From contig NC_073695.1 in the NCBI RefSeq assembly GCF_029784165.1, positions 105,084,255 to 105,148,254 of the forward strand: a DNA stretch of 64,000 bases. The letters run 5' to 3'. Below, piece by piece: positions 19,329 through 31,411 of this stretch. The position numbers and the translations under genes were made by a program. Positions within the stretch are counted from its first letter, which is position 1, and each line of letters starts with the position of its first letter. Under the pieces are notes generated by a model. It was not told the origin of the DNA. It searched no databases and was given only the letters and a program-made list of their open reading frames with translations. This stretch comes from Wyeomyia smithii (Eukaryota; Arthropoda; Insecta; Diptera; Culicidae).

Positions 19329-22051
19329 AACAATTAAAATATTAAATTGGAATGCTCGCTCATTGAAGGCCAATGAGAATGAGCTTTTTAATTTTTTAAC
19401 AGTAAATAATGTGCATATTGCAATTATTACTGAAACATTTTTGAAACCTAACAAAAAATTTAAATATGATCCCAACTACGTGGTTCATAGATATGATAGG
19501 ATTCAGGGTTCCGGCGGTGGAGTTGCAATTGTTATTCATCGCCGAATCAAACATCGTGCTCTTCCCCATCTTGAGACGAAAGTTATTGAAACTTTGGGAA
19601 TTGAAGTTCAAACTGAACTTGGGATTTTATTTATTGCCGCAGCATATTTACCATTTCAATGCACACGCGAGCACAAAAATTATTTTAAAGGTGATTTACA
19701 AAAACTCAGCAGAAATCGTTCGAAATTTTTTATAATCGGCGATATTAACGCTAAACATCGTTCATGGAATAATTCTCAAAGTAATTCCAATGGCAAAATT
19801 TTATTCAATGATTGTTCTTCAGGATACTATTCTATTTTGTCTCCGAATAGTCCTACATGCTTTTCTTCTGTAAAAAACCCTTCAACAATTGATTTGGTGC
19901 TTACAGATCAAAGTCATGTATGTAGTGATTTGATCAAACATGCTGACTTTGATTCTGACCATCTTCCAATAACTTTTTCTTTATCACATGGATCAGTTTT
20001 AAACCCTATGAGCTCTGTTTTTAATTATAACAATGCCAATTGGGAAAGATACAAAACTCATATTGAGAGAAATTTCAATAATGAGCTTGATTTGCAAAAC
20101 GAAGTGAATATTGATTCCGCTTTGGAAGCATTAAAATGTGCAATTGTTGATGCCAGGAATTATTCTGTTCCAAAGGCTCAAGTGAAATTTGATTCACCAA
20201 TAATTGACGAAAATCTTCAACTTCTAATTCGTACATTAAACATAGATTAAACATAGATTTACTCTTCTGAGAAATCAAAATTTTGAGACTAAAATTGAAA
20301 AATTGAAACCATATTCAAAACCTTTTTGGAAGCTGTCGAAGATTCTTAAGAAACCTTCAAAGCCTATTCCAGTTTTAAAAGATGGTGAACGTTTTCTTGT
20401 AACCAATAAACAAAAGGCTCAAAGACTTGCTCAGCAGTTTGAGAGTGTTCATAACACAAATTTGAATTTTGTGAGTCCAATTGAAAATGAAGTCACACGT
20501 CAATTTGATTTAATTTCTTCCCAGAATTGTTTACCTGCAGAAATAATTGAAACTAACTTGAGTGAGATTAAATCAATTATTAAAAATTTCAAGAATATGA
20601 AGGTACCTGGTGACGATGGAATCTTTAATATACTAATCAAACATCTCCCTGAGAGCACAATGGAATTTTTAGTGAAAATTTTCAATTGCTGCTTCAAAAT
20701 TGCATATTTTCCCAAATTATGGAAAAATGCAAAAATTACTCCAATTTTAAAACCGGATAAAAACCCAGCTGAAGTTTCAAGTTATCGACCAATCAGTTTG
20801 CTTTCTTCAATAAGTAAACTGTTTGAGAGAATTATTCTTAACAGAATGATGTCACACATCAACGAAAATTCATTGCAATAACACGAGCAAACGTCAATGA
20901 AAGTTAATACCCTGTTTTTAAAACTATTTATAAAGATTTACAGAAAGAGATTAAACATAGATTTACTCTTCTGAGGAATCAAAATTTTGAGACTAAAGTT
21001 AAAAAATTGAAACCATATTCAAAAAAAAAAACAGTTTGGATTTCGCCATGGGCATTTCACTACTCATCAATTGCTCAGAGTTACTAATATGATACGAGCT
21101 AACAAATCTGAAGGTTATTCCACTGGAGCTGCTCTTTTAGACATAGAAAAAGCATTCGACAGTGTTTGGCATAAAGGTTTGATTGCGAAATTGCAAACTT
21201 TTAATTTTCCAATTTTCCTAACCAAAATTTAAAAAAATTATCTTACTGATCGAACTCTGCAGGTTGTCTATCAGAATTCAAAATCTGATAGATTTCCTGT
21301 CAGAGCAGGTGTACCTCAAGGTTCAGTCTTGGGTCCAGTCCTGTACAACATATTCACTTCAGATCTTCCTGATTTGCCTCCAGGATGCACAAAGTCATTG
21401 TTCTGCGATGACACAAGCATTTCCATAAAAGGAAAAAGTCTTCGTGTCATATGCAGTCGATTGCAGAAAAGTTTAGATATTTTTTCTTCCTACTTGCAAA
21501 AGTGGAAAATCTCTCCCAATGCTTCTAAAACTCAAATGATAATTTTTCCGCATAAGCCTAGGGCTTCTTTCCTCAAGCTAAACAATAATCACGTTGTCAA
21601 GATGAATGGGGTTATTTTAAGTTGGTCTGACAAGGTTAAGTACTTGAGACTAATTTACGATGAAAAACTTATTTTCAAAGAGCACATTGAAAGTATACAA
21701 GCCAAGTGCATCAAATATACGAGATGTTTATATCCTCTCATTAACAGGAATTCTAAACTTTGTTTAAAGAACAAACTTTTGATTTACAAACAAATTTTTA
21801 GACCAGCAATGCTTTATGCTGTACCGATCTGGTCAAGTTGCTGTTCAACAAGAAAGAAAACGCTCCAAAGGATTCAGAATAAAATTCTGAAAATGATTTT
21901 GAAGCGTCCTCCTTGGTTTGGTACACTCGAATTACATAGACTTACTGGTGTTTAACCATTAGAAGCTATGTCAAATAAAATTATTAACAATTTTCGACAA
22001 AAATCGTTGCAATCCTCAATTGCTACGATAAGCTCTCTTTATAGCCAATAA
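19315..22051 (+). pseudogene. LINE ORF2, endonuclease plus reverse transcriptase
   Basis: The ATG at 19315 overlaps the ORF1 stop by 14 nt. APE endonuclease landmarks are present: LNWNARSL, ITETFLK, GDINAKHRSWN, TIDLVLTD, DFDSDHLPI. The RT has SSYRPISLLSSISKLFER, GAALLDIEKAFDSVWHKGL and VPQGSVLGP. The catalytic box reads SLFCDDTSI, with Cys in place of the usual Ala of FADD. The tail includes RPAMLYAVPIWSSCCSTRKKT and LQRIQNKILKMILKR. Lesions: stop at 20250 with loss of the region before KPYSK, insertion at 20873-21030, a stop in the helix after FPIFLTKI, and TAA at about 21953. An intact version would nick target DNA and reverse-transcribe the LINE RNA. Confidence 0.9.
20873..21031 (+). repeat. 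Patchwork insertion inside LINE ORF2
   Basis: The related minus-strand copy at 40.4-40.5 kb shows what ORF2 should read here: SHINENS followed by QFGFRHGHS. Instead there are about 158 extra bases. The first 36 (20873-20908) match minus-strand 24350-24385 at 35 of 36 positions. The rest (about 20917-21020) is ORF2 sequence from further upstream, overlapping in content with 20245-20320 but including a stretch now deleted there, then an A run. Confidence 0.8.
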
Positions 22052-22292
22052 GTTAGCAATTAAGTTAGTTGTAAGTTTACTTCCCCTTTTCTGACAAGTA
22101 GGTTTAAATCCCCACGAATGATAAGTCAACAAAAAAGCAAACAAATCCTAACAATTAAAATTACAAATTTCTAACAGTGTTGAGAAGTCACCATTTGTGA
22201 TTGGACACACATACTCATTATTTACTAATATTTATCATAAATACTTAAGCAGCTACTAACAAATCCCCCCCTTATAAAAAAAGTGCACAAAG

Positions 22293-22853
22293 ACGAAGTT
22301 ATGTAGCCATTCTAGTAACATTTACGCCAGAACTAGTTAAACTGCAAGAGGAGTCTGTTGTGTTGTGAGTGTTATTGCTCATTGCAGCATCTTGGTGGCT
22401 TTTGTAATATTCCGGAATGCTGGCGGCATGAAAATTATATAAGCAGACAGTCTGATTCGAAAGTGGGCGAATTTCCGGGCTGCTGATAGTTTTAACACAA
22501 TTTGGGTAATAACGTCGGTTCAACTAGAAAAAAAAATTAATTTTGTGTTATAAAAAATTGTATTTTTTTTTGTAATAACAATTAAGTAATAAAAATAAAT
22601 GGTAAAAACAATGCTATGAACAACTTTTTTTGCATGGACTTTTGTGTAATGCAAAAATATAAATAAATTGTATGTTTTGCTACTTATCTACAGAAAAAGT
22701 AATTATCTTTTTGAAACTCTAAAAACAGAGTATCGACATTTTCTTTGGCTGGCATAATGTATAAATAAACTGTTAAAGGGAAATGCTACCCTAAACTGGC
22801 TATTTTGTTTTGGCTATAAGTTTTTTTTTTGGGATTTTTCTGTAGATTTGAAA
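22293..22853. other. Intergenic DNA, nothing recognised
   Basis: This is AT-rich sequence between the LINE and a short TIR element. A minus-strand open frame of 74 codons at 22299-22523 has no domain or splice context and is not called. Confidence 0.4.
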
Positions 22854-22861
22854 CATATATG

Positions 22862-23424
22862 TAAAGTGACCAGACATTCCGCATTTCGCGGGACAGTCCC
22901 GCGTTCCAACAAATTGTCCCGCGTAAAAAAAACGTCCCGTGTTTTAGCATGAAACGTCGGGATCAGGTGTTATCTCGAAAAAATTTGAAAAAACGATTTT
23001 CTAGGACATAGAAAATTCTTAAGCCTGTGGAGAGCTTTCCAACTAAAAATTTGTAAGTAATTAACCGATTTTTTCCAATTTTTTTTCAGGTAACACTGGA
23101 TCTCGACGGTTTGTACATTTCTAAAACATTTGACAAACAAAAAATTGTGATACCGAACATTACACGAACTTAATAAGTGAAAAAAGTGAAAATGTGACCG
23201 CTTTGAGGCGCTACTTCCCCACGTCCGATTGAGCTGAACGTTGTTCAAGAATACGAAATTACTGAACCTTACTGCTAAACGAAATGCTAAGGTCGAATTA
23301 TTACAAGTCATTGCCACGTAACGTGTAATTTTTGACCATTTCGAAAAAAATTATTACCCCCCCTCTCTCATCTTTAAACAAAATTGGTGTCCCGCGTTTG
23401 AGCTCTAACTATCTGGTCACTTTA
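22862..23424. mobile_element. Short TIR element, probably hAT type
   Basis: The ends TAAAGTGACCAGA and their complement at 23412-23424 are perfect. CATATATG stands outside both (22854-22861 and 23425-23432) as an 8-bp target duplication. Because that octamer is palindromic, it could also be counted as part of a longer TIR. Subterminal CGCGGGACAGTCCCGCG on the left and GTCCCGCG on the right are typical of this element type. It is 563 bp with no transposase. Confidence 0.75.
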
Positions 23425-23433
23425 CATATATGT

Positions 23434-25229
23434 AGTACACAAAAACGAGTTTTGTAGTATATGAGCATACATTTAAAGATTGTTATGGAAATAAATTAAT
23501 ACCCGGGATCACCAGAATCTTAGATCTGATTCATACATATCTTTCAGTTTCAATATGCTAGGAAGAGAAAAATATATTAGAAATATACGCTATGTAGAAT
23601 CAATGAGGTATATAAAGGTTAGAAAGAAGAAGACACTTGTCAGTATTAGTAGCGAAAAATAGGCAAAAACCATGTGGTTTTGGGTTGTAACGTTAATCTC
23701 AACAACAAGCAAATGCCATTTGAAATTGTATACCATATTGTTTATTGGCACAGGAAGGCTTTTTCAGCCGTCAGACGTCATAACTTGTGAAAAATTCTTG
23801 AAAAAAAATGTACTGAAAAAATGTACTTTCGTTTCATGAAGAAACTTAAAGAGTGGTTGATCGGGATCAGCATGCACTTCTTTCTATTTCTTTTGGTAGC
23901 TGATTCATTGTTGTAAATATGAATCTACAACGTCCCCGTGACTTTTGAGCATTCTACAGGCAATGCCGCGAAATGATGGCCACTAGTAAAGCTTGAAATT
24001 AATATTAACTACGTTTCCTGTATCGGTTCCGTAACTATTGAGTTTCAATTTTGTGTTTATAGTGACAATACATTCCAGATTTGTATGACAAATTCTATAC
24101 TATGTATTGTGGTTCATAGAGTATGGCATGTATCTTATAGCCTCGTCTGTAACAAACTTACTGTGTTCTGCTGGCAGAATCTTTTTATGAATTTTGTTCA
24201 CGCCCTATTCGGTCCAGTTTCTGTTGTCTGGTTGATGTCTGCTGTGGAAGCTATAAAATTAGTACTTATTTAGGGTATACGTTGAGTGGTTCTGTTGTAG
24301 ACTTGAAATGTGCAGACTCATAAGTAGTCTATAGTAAAAGTTTAGCATTATTAACTTTCATTGACTTTTGCTCGTGTTATTGCAAATGTCATTAACTAGA
24401 GCTCTGTGATAATGATGAGGATTTCATAGTTAACTTGAGGTCTACTGTGAGTGCATGTACCTTATTGGCTTATATCGCATTACATAAAACAATGAGCCTA
24501 GACGACCTTGAACTAAACCTGTTCGAGTTTGTTGATATTTATAAAAAGAGTTATCTCGAGATGACTTTTTCAACGATTTGTTTCTTTTCATTACAACTAA
24601 CATTCATCATGTATCGACTAGTAAACTGGATGAATGCTGCATACCCTTCTTGGCGCCTATTCGAATGAACAGATTATTTTAGGGGCGTCATTCACACGGA
24701 TGATTATCTGATCATTAATACCTGCTGTGTATCGGTAGAAATTGCGTTCCATGAGACAAATGAAAAGAGATCAAAATTTCACTATCTATTCAGATGTAGT
24801 CTGGATGATATTTTTTGCAAATCAATGAAAAAATGCTATTTTTCTGCTTAGAAAAATCAAACAACTTTGGCTTTAAATCAGTTTCAATTCAAAAATATTA
24901 AAACAAAATGCAGATAGTAATGATGCCACACACATGATCGAGATCTGACAACGTTGCAATTTTAAATGAATTCAACTCCAAATTTTATTTATTATCCGGA
25001 AAATTGAGAAATGTTTTTTCCTAGTCAAATGAAATTTATGAAAACTTATGGAATTTAAAAAACATCCTTTATAGGAAATATAGTGCAACATGTTTGATAG
25101 TTTTTAGTTTCCATCATACAAAACTAATTTGGTTTGAAAATGCAAGAAAACTTTTTTTTCATTTTGAGAATTTTGGCTTTAGTTCATCGTTGTGACAAGT
25201 CTCGTATTGATAGATTGATGTATATATAG
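23434..25229. other. Intergenic DNA; donor-like 36-bp segment at 24350-24385
   Basis: No gene is supported. The open frame at 24435-24668 has no recognisable domain. The minus strand of 24350-24385 is nearly identical (35/36) to bases found inside the damaged LINE ORF2 at 20873-20908. Confidence 0.45.
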
Positions 25230-26017
25230 TAGGGTGGGGAAAAATGATCGATTTTCCAGAACCCGGTTTTTTTGGTTCCTTTTGGGGTCCCAAACAATCC
25301 TAAACTTACCTGAAGTCGATTGGTTTTGTCTCCGCTTGGCGCATTGCATTTCAAGTTTGTATGAAAATTCATATGGGAAAACCTACTTTCTTGCATTTAC
25401 CTTTCTAGCGAGCTCAATAATGCTCTAATAATGACCTACATTATGTGAATCTTGTTTTCTGCCAACATTACCAATGTAACGGCGTCAGTAGGATTCCCAT
25501 CAGAAGTAACCTGTCGTAACGAGTTTATACACTCAGCTGGACCAAGCAAACAAATTTAGGTCAATATTCTAGACGTAAATAGAATCCACAACGTGTTTCA
25601 GAGGTTACTTCTGATGGAAATCTTACTGTCGCCGGTACACTGGCAGTGTTGGCAGAAAAAATGATTTGCAACATAAATTTTGACATACTCAACTTTGAAC
25701 AGCTCTAGTATTTTTTGGCACTTCATAGCTCTTTAGTGTCTTCGGCCAAGTTGTTAGGCATCAAAAAACCTACCATTTGAAGTCATGAAACCTATGGTGT
25801 GAGCCATTTTGAGCTCTTTAGAATGGAAAATACAAAAAGGTTGGGTTTTCCATACAAATCTCCATATAAATTTGAAATGCAATGCGCCAAGCGGAGACAA
25901 AACCAATCGACTTCCAATAAATTCAGAACAGTTTGGGGCCCCAAACAGAAAAAAAAAATTGGTCCTGGCTTTCTGCTATCAAGTTTCGTTTTTTCCATAT
26001 AACAATTCCCCACCCTA
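25230..26017. mobile_element. Foldback-type element with long inverted arms
   Basis: The termini are TAGGGTGGGGAA and TCCCCACCCTA. Long imperfect arms (about 25230-25515 and 25590-26017) pair almost along the whole element, for example TCCGCTTGGCGCATTGCATT with its complement, and TTCTGCCAACA with its complement further in. About 75 bp of loop remains. A diverged relative of one arm occurs at 11140-11245. Flanks are TATA-rich, so the exact target duplication is ambiguous. Confidence 0.75.
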
Positions 26018-27350
26018 ATGTATAGGCATGCAAAACTAGTTGCGTACATTGATTTATGAACATTATATGCGAGATCGACTTTTATAGTAACAAACGGTCC
26101 CTGTTCTAGTAGAGGTCAGATTACAAACTGCTGCATTGGCGCTGTGTAAAACCGCAAACAAGAAACAAGCTATAATTATTAAAATTAATTACGACTCTGA
26201 ATGTTTTTTACACTTTAACTCAACAGTTTCTACTTACTGTCAATAAGAACAGGACAACAATAAGCAACTGACAGGAAACGCTTTAATATTTTTAATAATT
26301 CGATTCCCTTGACTTAAACGAAAAAAAATATATTGATAGCAGTAAAATTTTTCATCCTTTCCTATAACTGGAATCGTAAAATTATTGTGATGTTTATTGT
26401 TTTTCTTTAGGAGAAATAGTTGATACGTTTATTTTGCTTTCGAAAGTTGACCATTTTAATAAGACAGACTTCGCAACATTATGAAGGAAAACTATGCAAA
26501 CTATTGACTCCAATTGTTTCTCTAAATGGAGATTCGAACATACGACGATACGCAAGTTAATCGAAGATCGTGCTTCGAGAATAACATGAAGGTTGTCTAC
26601 AGTAGATGCTAACGAAAGCCAGTGTAATCGGGTAAGATGTATTTTACAGTCAACCAGAGGGGATTCACTGCTGTCAAATTTCATATATGTGTGTGTTATC
26701 GCAGATCAACTCTGGTCCATGACGTTTGTTGGTCCATGATGTTTGTAACTATGAACAATAATGGGGGAAAAATGTGAATAGCTAAACAACATTCATGAAA
26801 GTTTTCCGCGGTTTCTCGAGTTTTGATGAAAAACATTCCAATTCTATAATATTTCACATCGATCAATTTCATGAACAAAAGGAACAAAAACCAAAACAAA
26901 CACCATGTTGCCGAATATGTTGGTTACACGATTTTTGACAGATAGATCCCCCCTGCAGTCAACGTCGTTTAAAAATTGATGTATACCAGCAACAAACAAA
27001 AACTAAAAAGTAATTCGTATTGTTTGTGCTACATGCAATTTTTTTGTCTTGAAATTTGTACTTATTTCTACTTTTTTTCTACTTTACTCGATGTTTTTTT
27101 ACTACAAATTATAACTGTAAAATAAAATATTTAAATGTAAACGTACTGTGAAATAAATATCTTGTTAAAAACATCCTATGGTTTAATTTTGGAATCATAT
27201 CTCGTATTACTTTCTTACCTCACAAGACCATACGCACAGTTAGTATGCTTGCACCTGTTCACTAGGTATCTAACGAGTAATTGTCTAGGATATTGCGTTT
27301 AGTTACAATTCACTTCTCGAGCGGTACAGAACATTGCTTGTAAGACTAGA
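26018..27350. other. Upstream region of the dehydrogenase gene
   Basis: AT-rich sequence. The minus-strand frame at 26394-26684 is composition-driven and not called. The promoter and any non-coding exon of the dehydrogenase should lie near 27,200-27,350, but no clear TATA box or initiator stands out. Confidence 0.4.
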
Positions 27351-29477
27351 ATGTTACTGAAAAATAAGACTGCTATAATAACTGGAGGTGCGAGTGGCAT
27401 TGGATTTGCAACAGCAGAAGAATTACTCAAACATGGTGTTTCGGTATGAAATTTATCCTGTAATTCCTACAGTGTTACAAGCGACCTTGAAGTTTTTATT
27501 TATGTGGAGAGATCGCAGTCCTGCGTAAAATAAATACACTTGGCTCAAAACACAAGCGCTATAATGAGGCGAACATGTTTTAGTCTGTGCGTATAAATCG
27601 AACGTAATTTATTAAACAAGATTATTGTTCAATATTAAAGCATTGCAGACCATTGGCATTCTTAGGATGTTTTTTACCGCACAAGCTAGGCCTTTAATTC
27701 ACTTACATATAGTTGAACTTTTCATGTAAGGCGTAATTGTTTGTTATTTACAATTATGAATGACACTAGAACACCTGTGTCTTTTGCTTGTGTCTTTTGC
27801 TATGTAAGTGATATTTTTCTTCTCAACCGATTTACACGCATCAACTGCAGTGAAACTAATTGTTGATCGAAAGTACACATCAGAACACAGAGATAGATAG
27901 TAAAACATTCGTAGTTGATAACATTTGCGATTTTATATCCATTTTTGAACATTCAGACAACACGTTGACTGATCCATAATTGTAGTGGGACTGTATATGA
28001 TATATAAGCGCGATTATGTAAGTTTTATATGTCTCACTATGAATAATTCTGTTTCGCATTTAAAGTTGTGTTTCAGTTCCGCTCCAGGTACATACAAATT
28101 GCACATCGTACAGGCATCACATTAGGAAAACCCGGATAGTTTTTTTTCAGGAGAACTATCAGATCGAAATATTGATTGAAAACACGTTTTTTTTTTAATT
28201 TTATATATATTCTGTATTAAACCTTTGAAACCATTTCGCGTATTTTTAATGTTCAGTGACAAGAAATTAAATGATTTTTTTTTCAAAATATCTTCTATTC
28301 GATGATATTCAGAAGAATGCACAATTTCTCATTAAATGGTACATGGAAATATGTAACAGAATAGATCTACAATTTTTGCTTACATGTATGTACATTGAAC
28401 CAAATTGGCAATGGTAATTAGTAAAAAAAAAAACAAGTTTAGTAGAATCTGTGGTAATGGGTGCATAAGGATAAGATTTTATTTTCATTAGGCAGACTAA
28501 GCTTATTCAGTATTTCTCTCCGCAGAAGATTCTCCTTATTGATTTGAACGAAAGCTTGAACCCAGATTTGAAAGCCCAACTGAATGCATGTAACCAGAAT
28601 GCCGAGATATTTTACGCCCAGTGTGATGTATCGAATAAGTTGCAACTTGAAAAGATACTGCGTCAGGATGCTATCCAATGGCTAGGATCGATCGACATTC
28701 TAGTGAATTCGGCTGGAGTACTAGAAGGTTCCGCAGCGCACTGCATTGGAGTCAACCTAGTATCATATTTTTCACTATTGCTAAAATAACTTTTCAAGCG
28801 ATATTTTTTATAGATTGGATTGATTGAATGTACGTTCATCACGATTGACCTTATGACGAAGGAGAAATCAGGAACGGGTGGATTTATAGTGAATATTTCG
28901 TCAATTGCCGGATTGGAACCGTACCCTATTGCCGTTGTTTACACGGCTTCCAAATTTGGAGTAACCGGATTCACCAGAAGTTTGGGGGTAATATATGATC
29001 GTTTTTCTCTTGTTCTAAACAACTTTGTAATAGCTTTAGAATAAAATTAACAAATTTTTGATTTTCCCTGTTGGTAGGTGTTTCGAAATTTAAATTTAAA
29101 CTTAAGCTGGAGCACTAGTATTTAATCTTTTTTCATCTGCAGACCGATTTGCTGTATAATAGAACAGGTGTAAAGTTAGCTGTTGTTTGTCCTGGGGCTA
29201 CTGAAACAAAAATGATCCAAGAAGCAGGAGATCATATGTGTACATACCCTTGGATGATGCCTGCTGCTCGAGAGTTACTAGCCAAGTTTACTATGCAACA
29301 GTAACATTTTTCACTACCATTTCGAAACACTAAAACAAAATCTTTTTTTCTAGACCAAGTGCGGTTGGAAAGTGTGTTGTGAAGGCAATCACCGAAGGTG
29401 AGACGGGATCAATCTGGGTAGCATCAGAAGATAAAATAATTCCAATACAAACCGAGCAGTGTAAATTCAAATTTTAA
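27351..29477 (+). CDS. Short-chain dehydrogenase (15-PGDH/alcohol dehydrogenase-like), five exons
   Basis: Exons are 27351-27443, 28526-28759, 28814-28987, 29143-29300 and 29354-29477. All introns are GT-AG and the phases join to 260 residues, normal for a classical SDR. The Rossmann motif TGGASGIG is at 11-18. An Asp after strand 2 (LLIDLN, D37) predicts NAD(H) preference. NSAG at 92-95 replaces the usual NNAG. The catalytic Ser139 (NISS), Tyr152 and Lys156 (YTASK) have the standard 13-residue and 4-residue spacing. CPGATETKM follows the active site. The overall pattern resembles insect 15-hydroxyprostaglandin dehydrogenase-like and Adh-type enzymes, which oxidise secondary alcohols; the substrate cannot be read from sequence. 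The protein lacks a signal peptide and is probably cytosolic. Intron 1 is 1082 bp and the others are 54-155 bp. Confidence 0.93.
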
Positions 29478-29825
29478 CGAAAGTTGTCTACGTATCTTCA
29501 GTTGCCATTCTCGACAGTTTCGAAACCACGAGGTATTTTTTGATCAATTATAACTTTAATTACGATTTTCGCTAATCATAATTTTTGGGCTCAAATGCAA
29601 ATTTCTAAATATAGCTGTACACTGAAAAATATGAATCCTTCGTGATTTGAGAAAGCACGGCTCTTTTTGAATTTTATCAGAAAATTCACTTTCGACATAG
29701 GGTATCGGCTTTATTATCGTCAGGTTTTACTTATTATAGTCCAGGGAGTAAATGATGTCCTAGAGCGTTAATGTTTTTGCAAAATAATTTTTAAGGGAAA
29801 TTCAACTCTTTTGAGTATTAATATG
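29478..29825. other. 3' flank of the dehydrogenase gene
   Basis: AT-rich sequence up to the start of the duplicated block. It contains no clear AATAAA. The first good candidate, near 29992, is already inside the duplicated block. Confidence 0.4.
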
Positions 29826-30838
29826 ATTTTTTTTTCTTCAATTCCGGATATTATTTACATTTGTGACATTTTTCTTTTTGTCGATTCTATCTAGAAATGC
29901 CAAATTTCATGCTGGATTTCGATGAGAAAAAAAATTAAAAAATATATATTCTGTAAAATGTGTTAATTATTTTTCTATAAACTTAACCTTCAATAAAAAA
30001 AAATGTCTTTCATCTCTTCATCCAGATTTTTTTATCAAAAATTTTGTTAGGTATGTATTTAAGTTTCTTAATAAAACTAATAAAATCTACTCTTTTTTGT
30101 TTGAACTATAATTAGGCGATCATTCGTATTTCATATGGTCAAAATTACGGTGTTTTTTTTGTAAAGTATTGTTAGTTCCCTATAATTCATTCACAGACAG
30201 TAAAACCAAAGATTTATGAGCTACAATGCTTTGAGCCTATTCCAAAAATGCTTCCGACTTTTTAGAAAATTACTCTTGAGTCTGAAAAATTTCTCCATCC
30301 GCGGAAAATACCCAGTTTGCTAAATCAAATACGTGTGCAAAGTTTCATTCAAATAAGAAATGGTTGATATTCGACCATTAGGTCATTTCTCATTTGATTT
30401 TTATTCTGAAGTGTTCAAAGTTTGAGACTTTCAAGGCTTGGATCAAATATATACTACAGAACTCTGTCACGTGTAATTGTTTCAGTTAAACGTAATTGAG
30501 TCAATTGAGTTGAATAAGCCAGTTTGTGTTTCAAGTCATCTTTGATTCAGTTTTATGTGCTCTTGAGCCTTTTGTGTCTCTGAGTTTCGTGAGAGACCCG
30601 ATTGAGCAACATTTCTCCATTGCTCGAAAATTGTTTGGATGAACATGGTACAGAATCAGCACTCTTTAATTAATCCTGAACAAACAAACAACTACCTATA
30701 TTCTCTTCGAGCTGTTCAAAAAATATATGTATTATTTTCGACACCGAGTTGTTGGTTGTTGATGTGTTAACAGCTTAACACACATCAGCTTTTCATTACA
30801 TAACTGGCTATTCGTATCTATTTTAACCACTTTTTATT

Positions 30839-31358
30839 CTAAAAATTCTCAATACAATGTTTATCGACACCTTCGCAAATGAAATATTCCCTAGAATTAC
30901 GGCACTCGTTGTCATTCCATTGTCAAACACGATTCACGTATATATTGTGAATAATCTCAATACAGTGTTCAGCACGGTTTTCGTTGTTCGGTTCGTTATC
31001 AGCCCAGTTAGAGAAGGTCAACAACTGACCACTGGATACCCAGGTATAGGTTCCTTCCTCCGCAAGATCGCTGGCGCCGATCCAGAATCTGGTGGCATTG
31101 GAAAATTTATCCGTCTTCTCTACAAATCGAATCAGTTCGTTGTGTTCTACTTGAGATTTCACCGATACAAAAACCATCCCAAGTGTTGTACAAAACTCAT
31201 TGGCTTTGTGCCAATTCGCCTGCAATAGAAATACTATCAGTTAAAGTTATAGTTTTGGATTGAACGTTTTTTTCAACTTTAAGATTCGGTATGAAGTATC
31301 GTTTAGCGCCGAGTACAGATTGTACGAGTATTAAAAGAATAATGATCTTCTTTGTCAT
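30839..31358 (-). pseudogene. C-type lectin copy A, with a premature stop
   Basis: Exon 1 is 31278-31358 (MTKKIIILLILVQSVLG signal peptide, then AKRYFIPNLK). A 58-bp intron follows (weak donor GTTGAA, acceptor TTGCAG), then exon 2 from 31219. The lectin fold is clear: ANWHKANEFC, FWIGASDLAEEGTYTW, and the EPN sugar-binding motif NEPNNENRAEHC. At 30923-30925 a Trp codon (TGG in copy B) is TGA. This removes the WND calcium motif, two Cys and the C-terminal 28 residues encoded down to 30839. An intact version would be a secreted single-domain C-type lectin of about 150 residues, a class with immune and gut roles in mosquitoes. The truncated product should not fold. The stop could be a polymorphism or base error. 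Confidence 0.8.
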
Positions 31359-31383
31359 GTTGCAACTGATTACTACGGTGAAC

Positions 31384-31411
31384 TGAGCTGTGTGCTCAAA
31401 TTCGTATAAAC
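31384..31411 (-). promoter_or_regulatory. Candidate core promoter of lectin copy A
   Basis: On the minus strand GTTTATAC (31411-31404) lies 20-27 bp before an initiator TCAGT whose A is at 31384. That leaves a 26-nt 5' UTR before the ATG at 31358. The same arrangement exists in copy B (initiator near 37371). The TATA box is imperfect. Confidence 0.45.

Larger units (their letters stand above)
17825..22281 (+). mobile_element. Near full-length jockey-clade LINE (Juan-like), inactive
   Basis: The order is 5' UTR with internal promoter, ORF1 (gag-like), overlapping ORF2 (endonuclease and RT), 3' UTR. A probable target duplication, AGTGCAGAAAG (17814-17824) against AGTGCACAAAG (22282-22292), differs at one base. 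ORF2 has the APE endonuclease and a jockey-type RT. The family recurs here as fragments at 31945-32034, 33056-33706, 37931-40506 and 55042-55147. The copy is dead: a stop in ORF1, a frameshift, a deletion near 20240, a 158-bp patchwork insertion at 20873-21030, and further stops near 21230 and 21955. The Juan label is from memory of protein similarity and is less certain than the clade. Confidence 0.9.

Noticed and set aside
24435..24668. 77-codon frame with hydrophobic segments
   Set aside because: No domain, no splice context, and in AT-rich intergenic DNA; not distinguishable from chance.
30857..31228. Plus-strand 123-codon open frame over lectin copy A (and its twin at 34731-35102)
   Set aside because: It is the antisense shadow of the lectin exon, whose minus-strand frame has the domain motifs.
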